Below are positions 21,384-31,367 of a stretch of DNA of 64,000 nt, one piece after another. Within the stretch, counting starts at the first letter, position 1, and every line of letters begins with the position of its first letter. The translations under genes were made by a program, and so were the position numbers. Source of the stretch: Lecanosticta acicola (Eukaryota > Ascomycota > Dothideomycetes > Mycosphaerellales > Mycosphaerellaceae); the NCBI GenBank assembly GCA_963674455.1, contig CAVMBE010000013.1:248001-312000 (forward strand), in the 5' to 3' direction. Under the pieces are notes generated by a model. That model saw nothing but the letters and a program-made list of their open reading frames with translations, made no database searches and was not told where the DNA came from.

Positions 21384-24300
21384 TTAAGCGATCGCTCCGC
21401 CGTCACTTTGCGAGTCACGTTGTTCACGCTGGTACTCCACCGCTCTACCCTTTCCCTTGAGGCTACGACGACCCTCAAGCATATCTTCAGACAACTCATC
21501 ATCTGACACTTCCACCTCCCCTACGACAGTGCCGGTATCTCGGCGTGCGCCCACGTTTCCGGAGTGTCCCGCCCCTTGTGGCAAGAGCACGGCTTGGCCA
21601 TGCTCCGCACTTGCGGTTGCACCACCAAGCAGCTCTCTCCACGCCGATGTGCTCGCTGTCGATGGCAGATTCTCATTCCTGCTTGGGTCCATCGGACTGA
21701 TCATGCTTGAGCTTCTCCGAACATCGTGCGATGTGGCGTCATCTTCTCTCGCATCATCATTTTCTGGTATAACAAGACGCAGTCCCTCCAAGGTGTTATC
21801 GCGGCGAGCGTTGCGGGCCGCTTGCTTACGATCCTCATGTGTAATCATGTCTTGCCGTATCTGTTCCGGCTGGCTCCTGATATATTCAACAAAAGTGGGA
21901 GTCAAACGCAGGTAAGTGATGTCGCGCGTGGTGCCAAAGAAGCTGATTGTAACCTGATCTGGTGTTGAGGTTTCAGGAGGGGAATTGCTGCCCGAAGAGG
22001 GTTCCTCCGAACTACCACCATCAGAAAGATCGTCCCTATCTGCGCTGAGGCCCTCATAGATTTCCAACATTGATCTTCGCGGATCCGGTGATGCTGCGTC
22101 ACCATCGTCAGAACTTGGGACCGTCGTGTCCGCTGGGTTTTCGTCATGGGTGTCGTTGGAGTCCTGAGGTTCGTTCGCATCTCTACCGTCGAGCTCGCCA
22201 TCTTCATTTGAGGAGTTCTCCATCTCTTCCTGGAACTCCTGGAATATTGCCGCCATCGATCTCAGATGCGAAGTCTCGGGCGACTGTTGCAATGGGACCG
22301 CACTGTTTGTCGAGAACTTTCGACGATTGCCGGGAGATCTATGAGGACCAGAATTGTCTCTGACGCTTGGCCCAGCGCTTGAAGATGCAGAAGGTCCTGA
22401 ATCCCCGCTGCCGTCTCTGTTACTCGGCTCACCAACTTTGGAATTCGCGTACGAACGATCTTTGAAAGGGTTGGGAAAGACAATGCGCCTCGGAGGAGGT
22501 GTGCGTCCAGGCGTCAACGCTTCATCAACTGAAACTGATGGCCAACCACGATCGGCCCAGTTCCTCAGTTCTGAGGTGCGCAAGAGAGCTGCGTTGGGAT
22601 CGGGCATTGCACTAGGCCTCTGAGCCCCTTGATCTTGTCGAGGATTCTCTTCGTTGGAAGAACGAGGCCGCTGGCTGTCTAGCGAGGATTTGGTCGATGA
22701 TTCGGAACTTGACCGACCTCCAGACAGGACAGAGGCAAGCCACTGACCCAAAGTAGGTCTTCGCCCTACGTTGTCACGCTCTAGTCGACGGCCGAATATT
22801 TGGGCTGCCCTGCGTGCAGCTTGGTCACGAATCCTGCTTTCCCTGTAACGCTCTTGCATCCCAGGACTTGCGCCGTAGGGTCCCTGAGAACGACTCCCAG
22901 ATGCGTTGACGCGGGGCTGGCTATTTCTCTGCCCAGTCCGGCCACGCGCCTCTGTTCCTAGACTGGGTCGTCCTGCCATTGTATTGCCTTGGGTGCGAAT
23001 GCTGTCCCCGTTCGTTTGCTCTGCGTGGGTGGAAATGGAAAAAGAAGCATTGACAGGCCTTCCTGAACGCGGAGCTCCCTCACGATATATGCCGTCATCC
23101 CGTGGTCCATCTGCGGTGCCAGGGGTAAAGCTGATGCTACGCGGTCGGAATCCAGATGCTTCAGGTGCGGCGCTGCGCTCGTGTCCGGAAATTCCACTTG
23201 GACCGGGCTGTCCATCAGGACTCCTCTCCCGGCTCGAATCAGGGCTACTTAGGCGCCTCGCCTTGGCAGAATAGCAGATGATAGGGTCCTCTTCAATTTG
23301 GCGTTTGCCAGTCGGCATGACAAAGCCATGGAGCTTGTGGAACTCATGCACAACATCTTGCCACTCACGATCTAGCTCCAGTGCTCTCTGCTTGACACAT
23401 CTGCCACCTTGCCGTAGAAGTTGCATACGCTCTTTCACGTCGTATGCCACGCCAAAGCGAAAATTTGGCAACTCCGTCGTTGTCCACAATTGAGATATCA
23501 GACCTGCGATCTTCCAGTCCAGCTGCTAGCTGATGCGCCTGCGTCGCTCAGCTTGCCAGCCAATGATCTGACAGAGACCGCGCCTGGAAGAGCCATGCAG
23601 AAGAGGGCCTGCAATCGGTTCGAGTTGAAACAGAATACCCGAGTATCCAAAGGAAATGAGCCGACCTATCCATCCAGCGAAGCTCCGTTGAGCTCGAATG
23701 TAGAATGATTCGCTGTTACGAAAGCGGTCGCGACTGAGCCAGAAGTGTTCAGCTCTTGCCAGCCCGACTTCCCACCAGTACGGCTTCAGATATTCACGAT
23801 AATTCTCTTCAAATTGCGCTAGCATTCGTCTTTCCTCGGGAGTCCGCATCCATACTCGATTGTCTACGTACAGGTACGCTATGTCGTTTGAAAGAGGAGG
23901 CCCTTTTGGATAGGGTTCCAACGGAGGCGGGCCGAGATCAGCTAGTCGAAGATTCCATCGCATGTCAACAGGTCTGTCCAGGGCCATGGTTCTACTTCCA
24001 ACTAGCATGAAGGGGACTTCGTCTGGTGGAGTGCGAGTACAGTCTTCAGGGATGTATCTAGGCTCGGGCGCCGCAAGTGTGATCGTTGCCCAAGGACGTT
24101 TGATCCTTTCTCGCTCATCCATTTTGGCGATCGGTTGGTCGGTGTGCTACATTCTGTCAGTAAGACGCGATGGACCAGCAGATCGAGGAAGTCGCAGAGT
24201 GATGCGGCAAAGGGCAACACAGGAACATTTACCTCGTAGTCGGTATGTGGTCCATCAATATCATCCATTAAGAATTGGTCCTGCTCTGGGGACTGACTTC

Positions 24301-25457
24301 GCCCATTGGTAGTGGGAGGTAAATTGATGGGATAGCGAGTTGTGGTCGGTTGCTCTGGAGGAGCCGGTCCTGCGTCGGTAGAAGCATACCCCTGCGCACC
24401 GGTATCCGTCAGTAGCGTTGGAATGCCTTGGCCACGCGGAAACGTGCAATTGAGTGGTACTGCAGATACCAGGGAAAGTCGAGATGGGAGCCCCAGCGAC
24501 CAAGACAGAGGAGAATATGCAGCACGAGGCGGGTGGACAGGGAGTCCAGTAGCAATGTCGACAGCGCGAATGTCGTTTTCTGCTTTCAATCGTTGAATCA
24601 TGTCGGAGAGTAGATCCATGCGTGCCACATCGGTGATACTGCTGTGGTCTTCTCCATGCCTGTTGCCAGCCGGCTTCGACATGCTAGGGGTCGTAGCACT
24701 ACCTAGGCCGCTCCTACTGTCCTTACGACTGCTCGCGCCATCGGAGACGTTACAATTTCTGGCATCGGATGCGTGGGACTCAGGGACATTTGTTTGCCCA
24801 AATACCCGCGTGTCGCGGGAAGGTGTGTTGCTCGTATCAAAAGTGACGTGGAAATTGCCGAAGCCGAGCGGTCGGCTATCAACAGAAGCACGAGTGGCGT
24901 GGCCTCCCAAGAGACCAAGAAGGTTTTGGCGCCAGGGGGCAGCGGAAATTGGCGGTGGAGGTGGCACATTGTTCCATGAAGACAATGAAGTTACATCAGT
25001 AGCTGTGGACGCCTTGTCTTCGTTGGCGAGCTCAATAAGATCTTTGACGTCCTGCGAGTCTGAATATTCTGATGGTGAGCGAGGTGAGTACGAAGGAGAG
25101 CCTGCCGACCCGTCGTCAGGAGTCATGCCAGATTGTGGCCAGTAGATGGCGGTACAAGCAGACCCAACAGACGAAGAGGGCTGATCTGATCCAGCGTCGT
25201 CGGCCTGAACACGTCGAACGGTAGTCATAGCAGAGTCTGCAGAGGGACTGCCCTCTGCGGGAGCTGAATCGGCCCCGTCGACATCCAAGTGTATCCCTTC
25301 TCGAGGCTGGAAGCCGATTCCGACCCCTGGATCGTTTTCTTCGTCGCCCGCCTCCGAGACGTCGTCGAGGAGAGGCACCTCATCGGCATTTACCTCGTCG
25401 CCATTCCCTCCACGAAGGCAAGATGGACTTTGAAGGTTTGGGTAAATCCTCAGACAT
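21384..25457 (-). CDS. Large disordered protein with internal globular segment; in-frame TAG
   Basis: Model: exon 1 25394-25457 (MSEDLPKPSKSILPSW), intron 67 bp (GTAAAT..GATCCAG), exon 2 24233-25326, intron 86 bp (GTAAAT..AATGTAG), exon 3 21384-24146; 1307 codons. Most of it is Ser/Pro/Asp/Arg-rich and disordered. A folded-looking core spans about codons 420-640 (for example YLKPYWWEVGLARAEHFWLS and ISQLWTTTELPNFRFGVAY). TAG at 23526-23528 (codon 593) falls inside that core; the frame is otherwise open on both sides. Alternatives are two separate genes (second start ATG 23426) or an in-phase 75-bp intron with a poor GTCTCT donor. The proposed ATG is only 8 nt after the stop of the PQ-loop gene; if wrong, the next in-frame ATG is 25228. 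Family not recognised. Confidence 0.5.
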
Positions 25458-25465
25458 GGCTCGTT

Positions 25466-26381
25466 CTACGACGCTGATCTAGGGCGCGAGCCGATCAGAG
25501 CAGTACGCTCATCCGCAACCGCCTCGGGTTGCTGGTCGCCATTCGCATTACTGTCTTCGACGGTGATCTTGGCTGGATTTCGCTCCATGAGCCACCAATT
25601 GATGGCCATGCCGAGCAGCACAAACTGCAATGCTCCAGTTACCAGGTATACCAGCCAAGTGCTCCATCCAGCGACCCCTACCCTCAATCCCAGCGACAGC
25701 GCAAAGACGAAAGCGCCAGGGGCTTGAATAACCAATGTAGTGACTGACAAGCTCTTCAAATCCTTCAGCTTCCAAGTGTAGTAGATTTGAGGTAGGTATT
25801 GTATGGCCGCGAGGACTCCGGCTATGGTTCCGAGGATGTCGGCCCAGATCTGGGTGTGCTTTGGGAAGCGGAAGACAAGAGCGATGGAGATGATGGCGAC
25901 GAAGAAGACGGAGACGAATATGCAGAAGCCGACAACGAGAGGCTCGCGGTGCTTGGCCGGGTCGGAGAAGGCGAGGTAGAGCATCACACTAACAGGACAG
26001 ATTAGCGTGGCCTACATGTTTCCATTTCGAAGGGTAAGGTCCCTACAGAAGCATAAAGGACGTCCACTGGATGCCAATCTGGGCGACCCCAAGTAAAGCA
26101 GCCGTACATGCTCCGGGCGAAAGCTCTTTACAGCAAGCCATGTCGGAGCGAGACGTAGGCAGTGTGAGGATGTTGCCGATTGCCGCGATGGAGCTCAGTC
26201 CTCCCAATAGCACCCAGTATGGGGACAGACCTTCTGAAGTCCGCCTTTGAATAATCTTCGCGTGTTGTGGCAGGTAGGAGACCAGTATACCAACAACAAG
26301 AAGCGCTGCGAGGGTTGTTGTGAAGATGCCTGGATGTTCGAGTGGGCGACAGTGCTCGGAACGTGCGTTGAACGTCTCCAT
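25466..26381 (-). CDS. PQ-loop repeat membrane transporter
   Basis: Exons 26047-26381 and 25466-25988 over a 58-bp intron (GTAGGG..GTTAG) give 285 residues with about seven membrane helices. Both PQ loops are present: SYLPQHAKIIQRRTSEGLSP and IQYLPQIYYTWKLKDLKSLS. This is the PQ-loop/SWEET-related superfamily, whose fungal members are often vacuolar or endomembrane carriers of amino acids or other small solutes. The cytosolic tail ends with ERTALIG, resembling acidic dileucine-type sorting signals (inference). ATG 26381 starts METFNARSEH; the open frame extends upstream without an ATG that fits better. It is divergent from TYW1. Confidence 0.85.
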
Positions 26382-26725
26382 CGTTGCGGTGTGAGTAGTA
26401 CGTGTAGACGAGGTTACATGCCCGAGAAGGATACCGTTAGTCAGAACATTGTATGTCGATGTTGATGTCGCTGTGCACGAGAAAGAGAAACAGGAGGTCA
26501 GCAGTCTTTCGGTCTCTGTTGATGTAGTGACGATGCGGCAAGCGCGTTGTTGATCGGCGGCAAGCTCTCGGGGAGCTGCGAGTCGGTCCGCCCCCACTTT
26601 TCGGCAGCGGCTTCCCGAAAGTCCCGAGCTCGGCACGTGAAAGCAAATTCGCTGACTATGCAATGGCAAGTTACTAGTTTGGTGTCTCTCTGTCGCAAGA
26701 ACATTCGCTGCCAGTCGAACATAAC
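26382..26725. promoter_or_regulatory. Bidirectional promoter interval
   Basis: 344 bp between divergent starts of the PQ-loop gene and TYW1. No TATA box is obvious; the region must carry both promoters and 5' UTRs. Confidence 0.55.
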
Positions 26726-28954
26726 ATGGAATCGTCCAAGCTGCTCCAGCTTCCGGAAGAGCTGTTCCTGCTGTGGCATTCTCATCGCACCGAAATCTTG
26801 CTTACGGCGGGCGTACTGCTGGCCCTGGTGCGATTATCCGTCCACTGGAGAAGTCGAAAGGTCGAGGCTGTCCTGACTCCTACTTTGGGCACGCCCATTG
26901 AAGAGCAGCCTTCAATAGCAGGTCAGCTGCCTGAGAGTGAAGGAAAGCCGACGTCAAATGCAGCGAAAACGAAAGGTCCACGCCGAGTTCAGGGAATTAA
27001 AACAGCCAGGAAGCGAAGTGACGGCCCTGCGATACAGAGAATACAGCCTTATGTCTTCTACTTCTCTCTGGGCGGCTCCACTCGATCATATGCCGAGAGA
27101 CTGGTTGGATCGGTTGTTGATCAGGTAAATGCGTCTCGCATGCTCAAGCCAGTACTTCATGACCTCGCAGAGATCGATTACGATGACTTCTTCGTTTCTC
27201 CACCCAAGGCGGCAGACTCGAGTACCGCGAACTTCTACCTCATCCTCATACCGTCTTACAACATCGATACCGAGCTTTCCAACTTCCTCTCGCACCTCGA
27301 GGAGACGCATCACGACTTCCGAATCGACACGGCTCCATTGTCAGGCCTTGCTGGTTACAGTGTATTTGGGCTCGGAGACCAGCAAGAGTGGCCCACAGAA
27401 CAAGAAGGATACTGCTCACAGGCGATTGAGGTGGACAAATGGTTGGCCAGACTGACGGGTCGAAGAAGAGCGTTTCCTCTGGGCATCGGAGATGTGAAGG
27501 GCGATGAGCTGGACTCGAGATTGGACGATTGGCAAGCCGGTGTGGTGAGTGTTATGAACGATTTGAGTTTGGGTAAAGGGCTGGGTGAAGGTGTACCGGG
27601 CAGTGGGGATCCTGCCGAGAGTGGAGATGAGGACGATTTTAATCAGGATGAAGATGAAGAGGTCATGACTACTAAACCACAACGTAAAATCCTAAGGGCA
27701 AGGACTGGTGATCTGGAAGATCTCAAAGCACCCATCCCGGTCGATTTTACCACCACGTCTACCAAAACCGGTAGACTGCAGATTCCGAAAGAGATGGTAC
27801 CGAAGACCTCTCCTACGTACACGAACCTCACCAAACAAGGCTACACCATCGTCGGCTCGCATTCCGGCGTCAAGATCTGCCGGTGGACCAAATCAGCTCT
27901 TCGTGGCCGTGGGAGCTGTTACAAATTCTCCTTTTATGGCATCTCATCCCATCTCTGCATGGAAGCGACTCCATCCTTGAGCTGCAGCAACAAGTGCGTA
28001 TTTTGCTGGCGACACGGCAGTAACCCGGTCGGCACGACATGGAGATGGCAAGTCGATCCTCCAGAGCTCATATTCGATGGAATGAAGGAAGGCCACTATC
28101 AGAAAATAAAGATGATGCGTGGTGTGCCTGGGGTGAGGAGCGAGCGTTTCTCAGAGGCCATGCGAATAAGGCATTGCGCCTTGAGCTTGGTTGGCGAGCC
28201 GATCTTCTATCCTCATATCAATGAGCTACTGGCAATGCTGCACAAGGAGCATATCTCCTCTTTTCTGGTCTGCAATGCCCAGCATCCAGATCAGCTTGCC
28301 GCTTTGGGTCCCGTCACCCAACTGTACGTGTCTATTGACGCATCGAACAAGGACAGTCTGAGGCGCATTGACAGGCCTCTTCATCGTGACTTCTGGGAGC
28401 GTTTCACTCGGTGCATGGACATCTTGCGTGAGAAACGCTTCACACACCGCACAGTCTTCCGCCTGACTCTAGTGAAAGGCTTCAACGTCGAAGAGGAGGC
28501 TTCAGGCTACGCAGACCTTGTGGAACGTGCCCTACCAGCTTTCGTCGAAGTGAAGGGCGTGACGTACTGCGGCACCTCTACCGCTGCCGGAGCTGGACTG
28601 AGCATGCAGAATGTGCCCTTTTACGAGGAAGTCAAAACTTTCGTTCTCGCGCTCGAAGCTGAACTCAATCGTCGCGGATTGGAGTATGGTATTGGTGCCG
28701 AACATGCTCATTCTTGCTGTATCCTGCTTGCGGACAAGAACCGGTTCTATCGGAGGAATGTAGATGGCATCCAGAGATGGCATACTCTGATCGATTACCC
28801 AAAGTTTTTTGAATGTGTTGACAGCGGCAAGCCTTTCGGACCAGAAGATTATGTTGGTGCTCCCACTCCCGAATGGGCTCTTTGGGGTAACGGGGGCTTC
28901 GACCCACGAGACGAGAGAGTCGATCGCAAGGGGCGCAAGAAAGAAATAGCGTGA
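26726..28954 (+). CDS. TYW1: tRNA 4-demethylwyosine synthase
   Basis: Single exon of 742 residues. TYW1 converts N1-methylguanosine-37 of tRNA-Phe to 4-demethylwyosine using pyruvate and SAM, the second step of wybutosine synthesis. An N-terminal hydrophobic helix (LLTAGVLLALVRLSVHW) suggests memb­rane anchoring. A flavodoxin-like domain follows (YVFYFSLGGSTRSYAERL; FGLGDQQEW), then an acidic linker (SGDEDDFNQDEDEE) and the radical SAM domain. The Fe-S motif is CSNKCVFCWRH, with Cys 420, 424 and 427. SLVGEPIFYPHI and GAEHAHSCCILLAD are also family typical. Length is normal. The gene is complete. Confidence 0.96.
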   Translation: MESSKLLQLPEELFLLWHSHRTEILLTAGVLLALVRLSVHWRSRKVEAVLTPTLGTPIEEQPSIAGQLPESEGKPTSNAAKTKGPRRVQGIKTARKRSDGPAIQRIQPYVFYFSLGGSTRSYAERLVGSVVDQVNASRMLKPVLHDLAEIDYDDFFVSPPKAADSSTANFYLILIPSYNIDTELSNFLSHLEETHHDFRIDTAPLSGLAGYSVFGLGDQQEWPTEQEGYCSQAIEVDKWLARLTGRRRAFPLGIGDVKGDELDSRLDDWQAGVVSVMNDLSLGKGLGEGVPGSGDPAESGDEDDFNQDEDEEVMTTKPQRKILRARTGDLEDLKAPIPVDFTTTSTKTGRLQIPKEMVPKTSPTYTNLTKQGYTIVGSHSGVKICRWTKSALRGRGSCYKFSFYGISSHLCMEATPSLSCSNKCVFCWRHGSNPVGTTWRWQVDPPELIFDGMKEGHYQKIKMMRGVPGVRSERFSEAMRIRHCALSLVGEPIFYPHINELLAMLHKEHISSFLVCNAQHPDQLAALGPVTQLYVSIDASNKDSLRRIDRPLHRDFWERFTRCMDILREKRFTHRTVFRLTLVKGFNVEEEASGYADLVERALPAFVEVKGVTYCGTSTAAGAGLSMQNVPFYEEVKTFVLALEAELNRRGLEYGIGAEHAHSCCILLADKNRFYRRNVDGIQRWHTLIDYPKFFECVDSGKPFGPEDYVGAPTPEWALWGNGGFDPRDERVDRKGRKKEIA

Positions 28955-29408
28955 TCCATCCGCGCCCTGCTCGCCAGCGGAGATAATCAACAACTGCTCA
29001 ACATCCAAGTCACGTTCGACTGTTTTGAAATCTCGATAGTACTGTATTGCTCGATGCATTTTCACAACAAGCTGTAAAGCTGGCTGATTCGGATCGCCTC
29101 CGCTTCATTGCACGGTGAATGAAGTGGACATGTTGCTGATCTATGCCATCAGCACAGTCTTCACGAGAGGAGTGGGTACCTATATCCATACAGTATCCCG
29201 CTCTGTTAGCGAAGAGCGTTTAGCCCGCATTTGCTGCAGCAAAATGTCTTGAAGCAGCTATTTAGGCTGGATTTTGTCCAATCAAATTTGACAAGATTCT
29301 TTGCTAAAACATGGTCAGCCTTATGTCATCGTTTAGCCATCAGCCTTTATAAGGAAGAAGCATTCAAATAATCAACTGATCCTTCATCGACGACCGATAT
29401 TCCCTTGG
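28955..29408. promoter_or_regulatory. Promoter of the hydroquinone reductase gene
   Basis: 454 bp without a gene. A TATA-like TATAAG at 29348-29353 lies about 60 bp before ATG 29409, consistent with a short 5' UTR. Confidence 0.5.
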
Positions 29409-30637
29409 ATGCCAATGCTAAGAGCGATACCACGACTCAATCATATCAAAGATCATATCTCCCGCAATTTGAGCAGTTCAACGGCAAGGATGGCCTCCAA
29501 TGTCTGTACCAGGTCATGATGATCCCAGCATCAAGTGCTAACCTTTGCCACAGTCCGATCAGAAAGCGGGGAACATCCTCAACTGGGTCGATCCAAAAGA
29601 CAAATCCGGAGAATTCAAACGTCAATCTTCTGTCTTCCGAAACTGGATCTCCAAGGACCCCAATGCAGAATTCCCCGCCGAGAAAGATCGATACCATCTC
29701 TATGTCTCTTACGCTTGTCCCTGGGCTCATCGTGCTCTCATCGTTCGAAAGCTTAAAGGCCTAGAGGATTTCTTGCCCTTCACGAGCGTGCACTGGGAAA
29801 TGCTCGAGAAGGGGTGGCGATTCGCTACGAAGGACGAGAAAGACCTCCCTGGAGAGAACACAATTCCTGATCCTTTGCATCCAGAATATACGCATCTTCG
29901 GGATATTTACTTTGCACAGGATCCTGATTACCAGGGACGATTCACGGTGCCGACACTCTATGACAAGAAAGCGAAACGCATTGTGAATAATGAGTCGAGT
30001 GAGATTATTCGGATGCTGTATACCGAATTTGATGATGTGCTGCCGGAGAAGTTCAAGAATTTAGACCTCTTGCCGATGGATTTGAAGAAGGAGATCGAGA
30101 GTACGAATGAGTGGACTTATAATGATATCAACAATGGGGTTTACAAGAGTGGCTTTGCGACGTGAGTATCAAGCGAATTCGCTGATGTCTTGATGATCAG
30201 ACTACTGATTCAAACTTCCCTTTGGCAGTACCGAAGACGCCTACACCAAAGCCGTCACAACGCTCTTCAACTCCCTCGACCGCGTCGAAGCACACCTCTC
30301 CAAATCCCCAGGTCCCTTCTACTACGGCGACCGCATCACAGAAGCAGACATTCGTCTCTACACCACCATCATTCGGTTCGACGCCGTGTACGTGCAGCAC
30401 TTCAAGTGCAATATCCGCGAGATTCGGAGCGGGTACCCTGCGATCCATAGATGGGTCCGCAACCTGTACTGGAAGGTGCCGGCTTTTGGAGAGACGACAG
30501 AGTTCACGCATATCAAGAAGCATTATACGAAGAGCCACAAGCAGATCAACCCGTTTTCGATTACGCCTGTGGGACCTGTGCCGAACATTCTGCCCCTGGA
30601 TGAGGAGGTTGCGGCTGTGAAGGCTGCCCAGAATTGA
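29409..30637 (+). CDS. ECM4: S-glutathionyl-hydroquinone reductase (omega-like GST), probable mitochondrial leader
   Basis: Exons 29409-29501, 29554-30161 and 30229-30637 give 369 residues; introns are 52 bp (with GCTAACC branch) and 67 bp. The thioredoxin-fold active site is YVSYACPWAHRALI (catalytic Cys 86), diagnostic of ECM4/GTO-type and YqjG-type enzymes. These reduce glutathionyl-hydroquinones and dehydroascorbate-like substrates with glutathione. The C-terminal helical domain has ADIRLYTTIIRFDAVYVQHF. The first exon (PMLRAIPRLNHIKDHISRN) is basic and Ser-rich with almost no acidic residues, like a mitochondrial presequence. A second ATG at 29490 (MASN) would give a cytosolic form. The intron 1 donor (GTCTGT) is non-optimal but restores frame. 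Confidence 0.9.
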
Positions 30638-31367
30638 GTGATGGGATGTCACATATGCCATCCCTTTAGAGACTCATCCGTCGAGAAGAGTTCCGCCCAC
30701 ATGCGAGGTATCTATTGGTCAGCTCACGTCTGTGCAAAGGCCCTGCGAGTTTCTGTAGCAGACTGGACGGACAGAATACACTGCTTCGGCTGTTGCCGGT
30801 ATTGGGGGATCTCTTCGTATTGACCCCGGAAGGAGGTCGAGGGATACGGTACGATACCGTATATTTGTTATACAAACCTACGTCACGCAGTATTTTCCAA
30901 CCTCAGATTCAGTCGCCGGCCATGCCCCCGACAAAAGCGGGTCGGAGGTTCCCCTCCACATCCCGAACCCTGCAGTGACCTCCGCTGTTCTTCCGGAAGA
31001 ATACGACTCACTCCATCCCCCATCCCCCCGCTCTCCACACATCACAGGATCATTATTCACCCACACACGGCACCGTCGCTTAAATTGCCCTTGCGCTAGC
31101 GGCGGAGAGTCCTTGCAATCCACACACACCACCCTCCCAAGTCGCCTTCCCGTCTCCTCATCGCATTGACAACCCTGAGATCCTACGGTCGTACCTGATC
31201 ATCACGTCAAGCTCCTCCGGAAGAGCTAGGACAATGTTTCCCCATGCAACGTCGGCAGAAGATGCGGCGAACGCGTTGTTGACTGCCTCTTTAAGGAACA
31301 CGGATCCGCGTACCCCCCAAGCTGCGGGCGTCTTGTCACTTTCTGCTGCCGAGGATAGACTGGCAAC
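30638..31367. other. Gap, promoter of the beta-galactosidase gene
   Basis: 730 bp without a recognisable gene. It includes a perfect 8-bp inverted repeat with a 3-nt spacer at 30844-30862. The GH35 promoter should lie in its right half. Confidence 0.5.
30844..30862. repeat. Perfect inverted repeat, 8+3+8
   Basis: ATACGGTA, spacer CGA, TACCGTAT. It could be a dimeric transcription factor site or a small hairpin; nothing further is shown by the sequence. Confidence 0.6.
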
